DNA of 64,000 nt from Acidaminococcus timonensis (GCF_900106585.1 NZ_FNWH01000006.1:744001-808000); one strand, 5' to 3'; shown: positions 15,947-24,551, counted from the first letter of the stretch. The notes: generated from the sequence alone by a model not told the origin. Program-made: numbers and translations.

Positions 15947-16825
15947 ATGGAAAAGCGGCTGCGGATCGGGATCTTTCCCAATCTGCCCAAGGAAAAGGTA
16001 CGGGCCATCCTGCCCAAAGTGGTGGAATTCTGCCGACAGCAGGAAATTCCCATTGCCTTTCCCCGGGAGATTGCAGGGACCTACGGGGTCATGGGCTATG
16101 ACCAGGAGGATCCGGCCAGTCTCAGCCAGCTTTCCCTGGCCCTGACCCTGGGCGGCGACGGTACCATCCTGCGGGCTGCCCGGTATGTGACTCCTCTGAA
16201 CATCCCCCTTTTGGGGGTGAACATGGGCAAGCTGGGCTTTCTGACCGAAGTGGGGGCCCCGGACCTGTACATGGCCCTGCTGAAAATGAAGCAGGGAGAC
16301 TACACCCTGGAAAAACGGAACATGCTCCAGCTCACGGTATGGCGAGGCGAAAAGATGACCTGCAAGGCCCACGCTCTGAACGATATGGTGCTGGAAAGCG
16401 CCGACCGCTCCCGGCTGACCCGGCTGAGCCTGAAAATCGCCGGCGAACCCACGGCCAACGCCCCCAGTGACGGGCTGATCATCTCCACGGCCACAGGTTC
16501 CACGGCCTATTCCCTGTCCGCCGGCGGGCCGGTGGTCCATCCCAGCCTGAAGGTAAGCCTGATCACCCCCATCTGTCCCCACGCACTCCATGCGCGCCCT
16601 CTGGTGATTCCCATGGAGCATCCCATTGAAATCACGCCCCGGCCGCCCTACGAGACCATCCTGATTTCTGCGGACGGGATGACCGTAAGCCATCTGGACT
16701 GGGACCAGCGGGCTCTCATCGAAAAAAGTCCCAGTGACGCCCATTTCGTCCGCATCACCCCTCTTTCCTATTACGCCACCTGGCAGGAACGGATGCTGAA
16801 AAACGAGGGGCAGACCATTTTATAG
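15947..16825 (+). CDS. nadK: NAD kinase
   Basis: A 292-residue ATP-NAD kinase that makes NADP. The nucleotide motif [14 protein letters not shown] is near residue 64, followed by [13 protein letters not shown], the NDMVLESA loop with the conserved Asn-Asp, and the [19 protein letters not shown] block near residue 182 that belongs to the NAD site. The start at 15947 follows AAGAGGGGGAATAACT. The tlyA-nadK-argR-recN order is conserved widely in Firmicutes. Length is standard. Confidence 0.96.
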   Translation: MEKRLRIGIFPNLPKEKVRAILPKVVEFCRQQEIPIAFPREIAGTYGVMGYDQEDPASLSQLSLALTLGGDGTILRAARYVTPLNIPLLGVNMGKLGFLTEVGAPDLYMALLKMKQGDYTLEKRNMLQLTVWRGEKMTCKAHALNDMVLESADRSRLTRLSLKIAGEPTANAPSDGLIISTATGSTAYSLSAGGPVVHPSLKVSLITPICPHALHARPLVIPMEHPIEITPRPPYETILISADGMTVSHLDWDQRALIEKSPSDAHFVRITPLSYYATWQERMLKNEGQTIL

Positions 16826-16839
16826 GAGGTACCCAGAGC

Positions 16840-17295
16840 ATGAAATTATCCAGACAGGAAGCCATCAAGAACATCATCAAGAACCAGGCCATCGAGACCC
16901 AGAGCGATCTGGCGGAAGCGCTGAAGAAGGCCGGTTTCAACGTGACCCAGGCCACCGTATCCCGGGACATCAAGGAAATGATGCTGATCAAGATCCCCGG
17001 AGAAGATGGCCGGTACAAATATTCCTTCCCCTCGGAAAACAGCAAGATCCTGACGGCAGAACGGCTGGAAGACACCCTGCGGAGCTACACCCTGACCATC
17101 AGCTCTGCCGAGAACCTGATTGTGCTCCACACCCTGCCCGGTACGGCCCAGGCCGTGGCCTATGCCCTGGACCACCTGAACTGGAAGGAACTGCTGGGCA
17201 CCGTCGGGGGCGACGACACGGTGCTGCTCATCGTGGACAGCAAGGAAAACGTGGATGTGGTCAAACGCCGTCTGGTCGCCAGGAAGGCCCGGTAA
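16840..17295 (+). CDS. argR: Arginine repressor ArgR
   Basis: A 151-residue transcription factor. The N-terminal winged helix (about 1-70) includes LAEALKKAGFNVTQATVSRD, and the C-terminal hexamerisation/arginine-binding domain contains LHTLPGTAQAVAYALDHL and GTVGGDDTVLLIVD. It senses arginine and controls arginine synthesis and catabolism operons. The start at 16840 follows ATAGGAGGTACCCAGAGC. It lies just before recN, the usual Firmicute arrangement. No clear ARG box pair is seen right upstream, so autoregulation is not shown. Confidence 0.95.
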   Translation: MKLSRQEAIKNIIKNQAIETQSDLAEALKKAGFNVTQATVSRDIKEMMLIKIPGEDGRYKYSFPSENSKILTAERLEDTLRSYTLTISSAENLIVLHTLPGTAQAVAYALDHLNWKELLGTVGGDDTVLLIVDSKENVDVVKRRLVARKAR

Positions 17296-17299
17296 TCCC

Positions 17300-19018
17300 A
17301 TGCTGACCAGTCTGGAAGTACATAATTTTGCCCTGATCGATCATCTGCGGGTGGATTTCACCCCCGGCTTCAATGTATTCACCGGCGAGACCGGGGCCGG
17401 GAAAAGCATCCTGATCGACGCCTTCAGCATTGTGCTGGGCAGCCGGGCCAGTGTGGATTATCTGCGGCAGGGGGCGGATGCCTACTGGATCCAGGCGGTA
17501 TTCGACATCGAAGGGCTGGTGGCGGTCCACGACATCCTGCGGGAACTGGATCTGGACCTGGGGGATGATACCCTGTTCCTGCGCCGGAAGGTAACCGCCT
17601 CCGGCAAGAGCCAGGCCTATGTGAATGAACGACAGGTGCCGGTGTACGTACTGGCCCGGCTGGCTGCCCAGCTGGTGGATATCCACGGGCAGCACGAGAA
17701 CCAGACCCTGCTGGCCCCCGGTGCGGCCCTTTCGGTGCTGGACAGCTACGACGCCAGCCTGCCGCCCCTTCTGGAACGGTACCAGGAAAAATTCGTGGCC
17801 TACGACAAGGCCCGGGAAACGGTGAAAAAGTGGCTCCTGAAGGACGCCCACCAGACCGAGGACCTGAAACGGTTGGAAGAGGAGATCCAGGAAATCGACG
17901 ATGCCCACATCCAGCCCGGAGAGGACGAAGCCCTGCGGGAAACGGTGCGGAAGCTGAGCAACCAGGAGAAGATCCTCCAGGCGGTAGGGGAAGCCCATCA
18001 CCTGCTGGAGGGCGGGGATGACACCATGCCCAGCGCCCTGGACGCCATCAACAACGCCCAGGCCACCCTGTCAGGGGTGGTGTCCTATGCGCCGGAACTG
18101 CAGCCCATCGCCGAGGAACTGTCCTCTGCCTGGGAATCCCTGGAGGATGTGCGCCAGAGCCTGGGGGACATCCTGTCCGCCGACCACGATGACCGGGAGA
18201 CCCTGGAAGCGGCCCAGGAGCGGCTGGACCAGCTGTACCGGCTGAAGCAGAAGTACGGCGGCAGCCTGGAGGAAGTCCTGGCCTATCGAGAGAAGGCCCA
18301 GAACGAATACGAAGGACTGCTGAGCCTGGAATCCACCCTGGCCCGGCTGCGCAGACAGGAAGCCCTGCTGAAGGCGGAAATGCAGACCGAAGCCGACACC
18401 CTGACCCGGGCCCGGAAGAAGGCGGCCACCCAGCTGGTCAAGGACCTGCTGCCCCACATCCGGGATCTGGCCATGCCCGAAGGCCGGGTGGATCTGCAGT
18501 TCACCCGGCTGCCGGAATGCCACGGCAAAGGACAGGACCAGGTGGTGTTCCTGTTTTCAGCCAATGCAGGGATGGACCTGAAACCCCTGGGCCGGATTGC
18601 TTCCGGCGGGGAATTGTCCCGGTTCGCCCTGGCCCTGAAAACGGTGCTGCTGGAAAAATTCGGAGTGCCCACCATGATCTTCGACGAGATCGATACCGGG
18701 GTGGGGGGCGTCACCGCCCAGAAAATGGCCGAAAAAATGGCCCTGATCGCCCACCGGCGGCAGGTGCTGTGCATCACCCACCTGGCCCAGATTGCCTGCT
18801 TCGCCGACCGCCAGCTGTATATCAGCAAGAGCACGGAGCAGGGCAGCACCACCAGCCAGGTGCAGGTCCTGGATACCCAGGGACGCATCCAGGAAATCAT
18901 GCGCATGACCGGGGGCACCAATGCCTCCCGGTCGGCCCGGGCCAATGCCAAAGAGCTGCTGGCCATGGCCGCGCAGTACAAGAAGAAGGAGTTTGGTAAC
19001 CATGAAAACCATGCATGA
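17300..19018 (+). CDS. recN: DNA repair protein RecN
   Basis: A 572-residue SMC-like ATPase in double-strand break repair. The N-terminal head has LTSLEVHNFALIDHLRVDF and Walker A GETGAGKSILIDAFS near residue 30. A long central coiled coil runs from about 155 to 390, and the C-terminal head has the signature SGGELSRFALALK and Walker B TMIFDEIDTGVGG. The start at 17300, 4 bases after the argR stop, is the family start; an upstream in-frame codon inside argR would add unrelated residues. The 3' end overlaps the NUDIX gene by 17 bases. Confidence 0.96.
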   Translation: MLTSLEVHNFALIDHLRVDFTPGFNVFTGETGAGKSILIDAFSIVLGSRASVDYLRQGADAYWIQAVFDIEGLVAVHDILRELDLDLGDDTLFLRRKVTASGKSQAYVNERQVPVYVLARLAAQLVDIHGQHENQTLLAPGAALSVLDSYDASLPPLLERYQEKFVAYDKARETVKKWLLKDAHQTEDLKRLEEEIQEIDDAHIQPGEDEALRETVRKLSNQEKILQAVGEAHHLLEGGDDTMPSALDAINNAQATLSGVVSYAPELQPIAEELSSAWESLEDVRQSLGDILSADHDDRETLEAAQERLDQLYRLKQKYGGSLEEVLAYREKAQNEYEGLLSLESTLARLRRQEALLKAEMQTEADTLTRARKKAATQLVKDLLPHIRDLAMPEGRVDLQFTRLPECHGKGQDQVVFLFSANAGMDLKPLGRIASGGELSRFALALKTVLLEKFGVPTMIFDEIDTGVGGVTAQKMAEKMALIAHRRQVLCITHLAQIACFADRQLYISKSTEQGSTTSQVQVLDTQGRIQEIMRMTGGTNASRSARANAKELLAMAAQYKKKEFGNHENHA

Positions 19019-19556
19019 GGATCGTTTGGACGAAACAGAGCTTTCCAGTGAGGAAGCCTTCAGCGGCAAACTGCTGCACCTGTTCGTGGACAAGGTGCGG
19101 CTGCCCAACGGGGACGGTGCTACCCGGGAGTACATCAAACACCCGGGTGCTGTGGGCATCCTGCCGGTGACGGAAGACGGGAGCATGGTGTTCGTGAAGC
19201 AGTACCGGTACCCTGTCCATTCGGTGATCTACGAGATCCCGGCAGGCAAACTGGAAAAAGGGGAGGAATTCCTGCCCAGTGCCAAACGGGAGCTGTCCGA
19301 AGAGACCGGTCTCACCGCCGACAGCTGGACCAAACTTACCTCCATCTGCACCACGCCGGGCTTTACTGATGAAACCATCCATCTGTTCCTTGCCAAAGGA
19401 CTCCACCAGGGCCGGCAGCATCCGGATCCGGACGAGTTCCTGGATGTTGTAACCCTGCCCGAAGAAAAAGTGAGACAAATGGTCTTGACAGAAGACATCT
19501 TTGATGCAAAAACCCTTGCAGCGCTTCTTCTGTACTTCCTGAAAAAAGAATCCTGA
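19002..19556 (+). CDS. NUDIX hydrolase, ADP-ribose pyrophosphatase type
   Basis: A 184-residue NUDIX protein. The box GKLEKGEEFLPSAKRELSEE plus TGL fits the consensus GX5EX7REUXEEXGU around residues 82-104. The preceding GSMVFVKQYRYPVHSVIYEIPAG is typical of ADP-ribose pyrophosphatases, which hydrolyse ADP-ribose to AMP and ribose-5-phosphate. The start at 19002 is preferred because AAGAAGGAGTTTGGTAACC precedes it. It is the last gene of the xseA-to-recN operon. Exact substrate specificity cannot be read from the sequence. Confidence 0.88.
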   Translation: MKTMHEDRLDETELSSEEAFSGKLLHLFVDKVRLPNGDGATREYIKHPGAVGILPVTEDGSMVFVKQYRYPVHSVIYEIPAGKLEKGEEFLPSAKRELSEETGLTADSWTKLTSICTTPGFTDETIHLFLAKGLHQGRQHPDPDEFLDVVTLPEEKVRQMVLTEDIFDAKTLAALLLYFLKKES

Positions 19557-19616
19557 TAAAAAGTTCGTAATTCTTTTGTAAAATTAAAAATTAATGTAAC
19601 CTTTTCCCAGAATATA

Positions 19617-19625
19617 TGTTATAAT
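19617..19625 (+). promoter_or_regulatory. Predicted extended -10 promoter of spoVS
   Basis: TGTTATAAT (19617-19625) is an extended -10 in an AT-rich stretch. The position 17 bases upstream (TAACCT-like) is a poor -35. It lies about 108 bases before the spoVS start. Confidence 0.45.
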
Positions 19626-19732
19626 ATCCATAAATTGATTTTGGGAAACGTTAAGCGCCTCCGAGTCAAGATTGGGACAGGAGGGAATGAACGTTTTCCT
19701 GAAATCCCACAAAAAGATGAGGGGGAACAATC

Positions 19733-19993
19733 ATGGATGTACTAAAAGTTTCGACAAAATCCAATCCGAATTCTGTAGCAGGTGCGTTAGCAGGAGTATT
19801 GAGAGAAAACGGCAAAGCTGAGATCCAGGCCATTGGAGCCGGCGCTCTGAACCAGGCCGTGAAAGCCGTTGCCATTGCCCGTGGGTTCGTGGCACCCCAT
19901 GGTATGGATCTGGTCTGTGTCCCCGCATTCATCGATATCAACATCGACGGCGAAGAACGTACGGCCATCAAACTGCTGGTGGAACCGCGCTGA
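19733..19993 (+). CDS. spoVS: Stage V sporulation protein S family (SpoVS)
   Basis: An 86-residue SpoVS, an Alba-like small nucleic-acid-binding fold. Conserved blocks are all present: MDVLKVSTKSNPNSVAGALA, AIGAGALNQAVKAVAIARGF and VCVPAFIDINIDGEERTAIK. In Bacillus it affects septation and late sporulation, but it is also kept in many organisms that do not sporulate. The start at 19733 follows GATGAGGGGGAACAATC. It stands alone between a promoter and a strong terminator. No other sporulation gene is in the window, so a general, unknown role is more likely here. Confidence 0.95.
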   Translation: MDVLKVSTKSNPNSVAGALAGVLRENGKAEIQAIGAGALNQAVKAVAIARGFVAPHGMDLVCVPAFIDINIDGEERTAIKLLVEPR

Positions 19994-20000
19994 GTATGAA

Positions 20001-20031
20001 AAAACCGCTGCACAAGCTGCAGCGGTTTTTT
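20001..20031 (+). terminator. Rho-independent terminator of spoVS
   Basis: AAAACCGCTGCA, loop CAAGC, TGCAGCGGTTTT, then TT. The stem is a 12-bp perfect match. Confidence 0.92.
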
Positions 20032-20060
20032 GTCACTCGTCACTGGTCTGCAGTCTCTAG
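20032..20060 (-). repeat. Degenerate copy of the TAGTGAC composite repeat, inverted
   Basis: GTCACTCGTCACTGG and CAGTCTCTAG read on the minus strand as CTAGAGACTG...CCAGTGACGAGTGAC. This resembles the repeat at 20147-20177 in reverse orientation. It directly abuts the spoVS terminator. Confidence 0.55.
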
Positions 20061-20111
20061 CTGGAGGATAAAATTTGCAGGCAAATTTTTTGAATAGATA
20101 ACACAAAAGTA

Positions 20112-20141
20112 AAAGGACCCGTCCGTCAGGGCGGGTCCTTT
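20112..20141. terminator. Bidirectional terminator between spoVS and the ABC importer operon
   Basis: AAAGGACCCG (20112-20121) pairs with CGGGTCCTTT (20132-20141), with an A run before and T run after, so it can act in both directions. It lies at the 3' end of the minus-strand transporter operon. Confidence 0.88.
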
Positions 20142-20146
20142 CCTAT

Positions 20147-20177
20147 GGCTAGTGGCTAGTGACTAGAGACTAGTGAC
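20147..20177 (+). repeat. TAGTGAC composite repeat, copy next to a terminator
   Basis: GGCTAGTGGCTAGTGACTAG then AGACTAGTGAC. Nearly the same string occurs at 43107-43137, and a degenerate one at 59331-59362. Each lies within a few bases of a terminator-like hairpin. Confidence 0.75.
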
Positions 20178-20186
20178 TTTTTCAAT

Positions 20187-21161
20187 TTATTTCACAAACA
20201 GCGCGTCCACGTCGACCTTCTTTTCCATCATGCCGGAGGCAACCAGGAAATCCTGGGTCTTCTTCAGGGATTCGATGGCTTCCGGTGTGATTTTCATACT
20301 GAAGTCATACAGCGGATACATGTCTTTGACCGCTTCCGGTTTCAGCTCGGTGGCCTTGGCGGTCATTTCCAGGGCCTTGTCCGGGTTCTTCTGCATGAAG
20401 TCCAGGGTTTCTTTCTGGACGGCCAGGAAGGTGTCCACCAGATCCTTGTATTCCTTGTAGAACTTGCCGCTGACAGCGGTCACCGTCAGGCCGGAAACCA
20501 GTCCTTCGCCGGTGGTCACCACATGCATGCCCTTCTTTTCGGCGTTGTAGGCCAGAGGGCCGGCCAGCAGGGCACAGTCAGCAGAACCGTTTTCCATGGC
20601 GGAAGCGGCGGCAGGCAGCCCCATGGAAACGAATTTCACGTCCTTCATGGTCAGGCCGGCCTTCTGCAGGTAGGCGGCCAGCAGTTCGTGGAGGATGGTG
20701 CCCTTGGGTCCGGCAATGGTCTTGCCCTTCAGGTCAGCGGCACTTTGGATGCTGCCGTCTTTGGAGAACAGTTTGAACGCTTTGGGAGCCTGGGAATACA
20801 GGCTGATGATCTTGATGTCGTTCCCGTTGGCCGCAGACAACAGCACAGAAGAACCGCCCACGCAGTTCAGGAACTGGATGTCGCCGCTGGCCAGGGCCGC
20901 CGTCTGATCGGCACCGGAAGTGATGGTGCTGTAGCCGGCGGTAACGCCTTTTTCCTTGAACTTCTTTTCAAAGCTCTGGTTGGCTTTTTCCACAATGGAA
21001 GGCACGTTCAGAGGCGCCTGCACATAGGTGATGCTCACCTTGTCCATTTTGGGGGCAGCGGCCTTCTGGGCCGTCTTATCGCTGCCGCAGCCGGCCACCA
21101 GGGTGCCCAGGGTCAGAGCCCCCACCGCCAGCCATGCCATCCACTTTTTTTTCATCATCAT
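20187..21161 (-). CDS. ABC importer substrate-binding lipoprotein (SsuA/TauA/NMT1-like)
   Basis: A 324-residue extracytoplasmic solute-binding protein. It has a signal peptide with lipobox LVAGC (Cys near residue 25) and then a type II binding fold of the NMT1/SsuA group, with ADLKGKTIAGPKGTILHELL and GSADCALLAGPLAYNAEKKG in family positions. Relatives bind sulfonates, taurine, nitrate or thiamine precursors; the ligand here is unknown. The start at 21161 follows AGAAAGGATCTGACAGA on the minus strand. It is the last gene of a permease-ATPase-binding protein operon and ends before a bidirectional terminator. Confidence 0.88.
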   Translation of the reverse strand: MMMKKKWMAWLAVGALTLGTLVAGCGSDKTAQKAAAPKMDKVSITYVQAPLNVPSIVEKANQSFEKKFKEKGVTAGYSTITSGADQTAALASGDIQFLNCVGGSSVLLSAANGNDIKIISLYSQAPKAFKLFSKDGSIQSAADLKGKTIAGPKGTILHELLAAYLQKAGLTMKDVKFVSMGLPAAASAMENGSADCALLAGPLAYNAEKKGMHVVTTGEGLVSGLTVTAVSGKFYKEYKDLVDTFLAVQKETLDFMQKNPDKALEMTAKATELKPEAVKDMYPLYDFSMKITPEAIESLKKTQDFLVASGMMEKKVDVDALFVK

Positions 21162-21194
21162 TCTGTCAGATCCTTTCTTTCTGGTTGGAGATTT

Positions 21195-21887
21195 TTATGC
21201 CAAAGCAGCCAGCAGGCTGCGTTTCGCCTTGATCAGTTCCGGAGAGAGCAGGTCACGGGGACCTGGCGGCAGGTGCATCTCCCGGGCAAAACGGCCCTGC
21301 CGGAGGATCAGCAGCCGATCCCCCAGGGTCAGGGCTTCGTCCACATTGTGGGTCACCAGCACGATGCCCCTTTTGAGTTGCTGCTGCATGGTCCGCAGTT
21401 CCTGCTGCAACTGGGCCCGGGTAAAGTAATCCAGGGCTGCAAAGGGTTCATCCATGAGGATCAGCTGGCTGTGCATGGCCAGAGTCCGGGCCAGGGAAGC
21501 CCGCTGCTGCATGCCTCCGGAAAGCTGGTGGGGATACTGGTCCGCCGCATCGGTCAGCTGCACCAGCTGGAGCCAGTGGTCGACCTCTCCGGGATCCGCC
21601 CTCCGGGGCAGGCCCAGGGCGATGTTCTGCCGGCAGGTAAGCCAGGGGAACAGCCGGGCCTCCTGGAACATCATACCCAGCTTCAGCCCTGCAGGACGCT
21701 TCAGGGTGCCGGAAGAAGGTTCCTCCAGCCCTGCCAGCAGACGGAGGAAGGTGGTCTTTCCGCACCCGGATTTGCCCAGGATCACCGTACATTCCCCGGT
21801 ATCCAGGGTCAGGTCCAGGTCGTGGAGGACGGTGCGGGAGCCATAGACTTTGCTGATATGCTGTAAGGTGATTTCAGTTCCGCTCAT
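21195..21887 (-). CDS. ABC importer ATPase (SsuB/TauB-like)
   Basis: A 230-residue ABC ATPase. Walker A is LGKSGCGKTTFLRLLAG near residue 37, the Q-loop is MMFQEARLFPWLT, the signature is LSGGMQQRASLARTL and Walker B is LILMDEPFAALDYFT, with the switch histidine in VLVTHNVDEAL. Sequence type is that of nitrate/sulfonate/taurine importers. It overlaps the permease gene by 14 bases and is followed after 33 bases by the binding-protein gene, so one importer is encoded completely. Confidence 0.92.
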   Translation of the reverse strand: MSGTEITLQHISKVYGSRTVLHDLDLTLDTGECTVILGKSGCGKTTFLRLLAGLEEPSSGTLKRPAGLKLGMMFQEARLFPWLTCRQNIALGLPRRADPGEVDHWLQLVQLTDAADQYPHQLSGGMQQRASLARTLAMHSQLILMDEPFAALDYFTRAQLQQELRTMQQQLKRGIVLVTHNVDEALTLGDRLLILRQGRFAREMHLPPGPRDLLSPELIKAKRSLLAALA

Positions 21888-22629
21888 ACCGCAGCAGCCT
21901 CCTCTCCACCAGGGCGAACACCCCGTCCAGCCCCAGCCCCAGGGCTCCGATGGCCAGAATCCCGATGATCACCTTGTCGCTGCGGCTCATGGCCTGAGCG
22001 TCCAGGATCAGATACCCCAGCCCGCTGTCGGCGGCGATCATTTCTGCGCCGATGATGGCCCGCAGGCTGTAGCCCATGCCCACCCGCAGTCCGGTGAGGA
22101 TGCCGGGGAGGGCCGCCGGAAGCCGGATCTTCCAAAGAGTCTGCCAGGGCGTGAACCCCAGCATCCGGCCCACTTCCAGCAGCTTCCGGTCGCACCGGCG
22201 GAATCCGTCGTCCATGTTCAGATACATGGGAAAAAACGAAGCCAGCACAATGATGATGGTCTTGGGCAGCTCCCCGATGCCGAACCACAGGATCAGGAGA
22301 GGAATCAGACTCAGGGGCGGTACGTGACGGAACACCTCCAGAAGGCCGCTGTAACAGTGCCGCAACCGGGGAAACAGCAGGTTCAGGCTGCTCAGGATGC
22401 AGCTGGCTGCAAACGCCCAGCCAAAGCCCCACAGGATGCGCCGCAGGCTGATGGCGATGTGTCTGGCCAGTTCCCCGTTGTGCACCATATGGATGGTGGT
22501 CTCCCACACCCGCTGGGGGGAGGGTAGGATGTAGCTGCTCCACAGGCCCTGGTCCGTGGCCTCCTTCCAAAGCAGCAACACCACCACAAAGGGAAGCAGG
22601 ACCTGCAGTTTACTTCTCAGGGAGCCCAT
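21874..22629 (-). CDS. ABC importer permease (SsuC/TauC-like)
   Basis: About 251 residues with roughly six membrane segments and the permease EAA-like loop containing GRMLGFTPWQTLWKIRLPAALPGILTGLR. This is the BPD_transp_1 domain of sulfonate/nitrate-type importers. The start is uncertain: ATG 22629 has AAAGGTGGATGG at good spacing, while in-frame ATGs at 22638 and 22650 lie further inside the preceding gene. In any case it overlaps the TM1266-like gene (ending at 22610), which suggests coupling with that regulator. Ligand unknown. Confidence 0.88.
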   Translation of the reverse strand: MGSLRSKLQVLLPFVVVLLLWKEATDQGLWSSYILPSPQRVWETTIHMVHNGELARHIAISLRRILWGFGWAFAASCILSSLNLLFPRLRHCYSGLLEVFRHVPPLSLIPLLILWFGIGELPKTIIIVLASFFPMYLNMDDGFRRCDRKLLEVGRMLGFTPWQTLWKIRLPAALPGILTGLRVGMGYSLRAIIGAEMIAADSGLGYLILDAQAMSRSDKVIIGILAIGALGLGLDGVFALVERRLLRYERN

Positions 22630-22888
22630 GATCCCCATCCACCTTTGCATAGGACGTCTTGGCCGTAACACCCTTCAGTTTGCCGATGCGTCCGGACAGG
22701 TTGCTGATGATGTCCTGGGGAGCGTCCAGCACCACGCTGATGATGTGGATGTTCCGGGCATGGTAGGGAATGCCCATCCGGCCGATCACATAGGGACCGA
22801 AATCATGCAAAATGGCGTTCAGCGCTTCCACCGCATCCGGGTCCTCCACAATAATGCCCAAAAGCGCCACACGGGTTTGTTCGTTCAT
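22610..22888 (-). CDS. TM1266-like small ACT/NikR-fold regulator
   Basis: A 92-residue protein resembling the TM1266 family (called iron-only hydrogenase system regulator): RVALLGIIVEDPDAVEALN at the N-terminus, GIPYHARNIHIISVVLDAP in the middle and LSGRIGKLKGVTAKTSYAK at the end. The fold is like the ACT-type C-terminal domain of NikR, without a DNA-binding part. The start at 22888 follows GGAGGATTTTCAT. It would normally sit near hydrogenase genes; here it lies between tctA and an ABC permease whose gene it overlaps. What it senses is unknown. Confidence 0.75.
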   Translation of the reverse strand: MNEQTRVALLGIIVEDPDAVEALNAILHDFGPYVIGRMGIPYHARNIHIISVVLDAPQDIISNLSGRIGKLKGVTAKTSYAKVDGDHGLPEK

Positions 22889-22907
22889 ATGAAAATCCTC
22901 CGAAACA

Positions 22908-22972
22908 AAATAGGGCTGCCGCATATGCGACAGCCCCTGATCATTTCCCTTGCGCATCTTCCATCGCAAGGG
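22908..22972 (-). terminator. Two consecutive hairpins between tctA and the TM1266-like gene
   Basis: On the minus strand, CCCTTGCG pairs with CGCAAGGG (22947-22972) and then GGGGCTGTCGCATATGCGGC-AGCCC forms a second stem (22911-22936) followed by TATTTTG. The second looks like a weak terminator or attenuator that separates the tct genes from the ABC operon. Confidence 0.6.
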
Positions 22973-22991
22973 GCCTTTTGATGTGAGATGA

Positions 22992-24551
22992 CTACTCTTT
23001 CTTCTCCTTTTCGGCTTCCCGGATCTCTTTGTCTTCTGCTTCCAGTACCGCTTCATCGGCTTTCTTTTCCTTCTTGAAGAGCTTCATCACAAAGGGGGAG
23101 AGCAGACTCAGCAGGCACAGGGCCAGCAGGATCTTGCAGATGTTGGTGGAGAGCAGGATGCTTGTATCGCCGCCTGACAGACTCAGGCTGCGGCGCAATC
23201 CTTTTTCGCCCAGAGGCCCCAGGATCAGGGCCAGCACCACCGCTGCCGTATTCATGTTGCATTTGCGCATCAGATAGCCGATGATGCCGAAGACGAACAT
23301 GACCTTCACATCAAAGGCACTGTTGTTGATGGCAAAGGAACCCACCACGCACAGCACAAAGATGCTGGGGATCAGGATGGCATCGGACACCCGGGCAATC
23401 TTGGCAAACAGCCGGCAGCCCAACAGGCCGATGGCCAGCATGAAGAACTGGATCACCACGAAACCGCCAAAGAAAGTATACGTCATGGGAGCATACTTTG
23501 TAAAGAGTTCCGGTCCGGGCTGCAGCCCATGGATGATCAGCCCGCCCATCAGGACGGCCGTCACGCTTTCCCCAGGAATGCCCAGGGTCAGGGTGGGGAT
23601 CAGAGAACCGCCGGTCACGGCGTTGTTGGCTGCTTCCGACCCGGCGATCCCTTCAATGGAACCTTTCCCGAATTCCTCCGGATGTTTGGAGAACCGCTTG
23701 GCTTCGTTATAGCCCAGGAAGCAGGCGATGGAGGCACCGGCTCCGGGCAGGATGCCGATGATGTTGCCGATGATCCAGCTGCGGATCACGGTAGGGGTGA
23801 TCTGCTTCATTTCCTGCAGGCTCAGCATGATCCTGTCCTTGAAGTTGGCGGCTTTGGCCCGTTTCACAATGGCCTTTTCCGCCAGGATGAAGGCCTGGCT
23901 CATGGAGAACAGCCCGATCAGAGCGCAGGTGATGTTGATGCCGTTATACAGGGAATCCTGGCCGAACATGAACCGTTCCACCCCCTGCATGGGGTCCATG
24001 CCGATGGTGGAAAGTACCAGCCCGAAGGCTCCGCTCATCAGTCCCAGGATCATGGAATCGGTGTTGATGCCGGCGATAATGGTCAGGCCGAACAGGCTCA
24101 GCCAGAAGTATTCCGGGCTGCCGAATTCCATGGCCAGCCGGGCCAGGGCCGGGGCGAAGAAATACAGGGAAATGCAGCTCAGCAGACCGCCCCAGAAGGA
24201 GGCGATGCAGGCTGTGGCCAGCGCTTTCCCGGCCTTGCCCTTCAGGGTCATGGCGTAGCCGTCGATGGCCGTGGCCGCCGAAGCCGGTGTGCCCGGCGTG
24301 TGGATCAGGATGGCCGAAATGGAGCCCCCGAAAATGGCTCCGCAATAGATGCCACCCAGCATGATCAAACCGGCCGAAGGTTCCATCCCAAAGGTCAGGG
24401 GCAGCAGCAATGCCACGCCCATGGCCGCCGACAGACCCGGCATGCAGCCGATGATGATCCCCATGGTCACACTGGCGATCATGATGACGATATTCATGGG
24501 CGTGAGTGCGTTCAGGAACCCCATGGCCATCAATGCATATTGATTTTCCAT
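22992..24551 (-). CDS. tctA: Tripartite tricarboxylate transporter, large permease TctA
   Basis: A 519-residue, strongly hydrophobic permease of about 11-12 membrane segments. The N-terminal GCMPGLSAAMGVALLLPLTF and the conserved GAIFGGSISAILIHTPGTPA block near residue 73 are hallmark TctA motifs, and LPGAGASIACFLGY and LTLGIPGESVTAVLMGGL follow. TctABC systems take up citrate or related carboxylates with an ion gradient and a periplasmic binding protein. The charged C-terminal tail is cytoplasmic. It lies 19 bases after tctB on the minus strand. The substrate is not deducible. Confidence 0.95.
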   Translation of the reverse strand: MENQYALMAMGFLNALTPMNIVIMIASVTMGIIIGCMPGLSAAMGVALLLPLTFGMEPSAGLIMLGGIYCGAIFGGSISAILIHTPGTPASAATAIDGYAMTLKGKAGKALATACIASFWGGLLSCISLYFFAPALARLAMEFGSPEYFWLSLFGLTIIAGINTDSMILGLMSGAFGLVLSTIGMDPMQGVERFMFGQDSLYNGINITCALIGLFSMSQAFILAEKAIVKRAKAANFKDRIMLSLQEMKQITPTVIRSWIIGNIIGILPGAGASIACFLGYNEAKRFSKHPEEFGKGSIEGIAGSEAANNAVTGGSLIPTLTLGIPGESVTAVLMGGLIIHGLQPGPELFTKYAPMTYTFFGGFVVIQFFMLAIGLLGCRLFAKIARVSDAILIPSIFVLCVVGSFAINNSAFDVKVMFVFGIIGYLMRKCNMNTAAVVLALILGPLGEKGLRRSLSLSGGDTSILLSTNICKILLALCLLSLLSPFVMKLFKKEKKADEAVLEAEDKEIREAEKEKKE

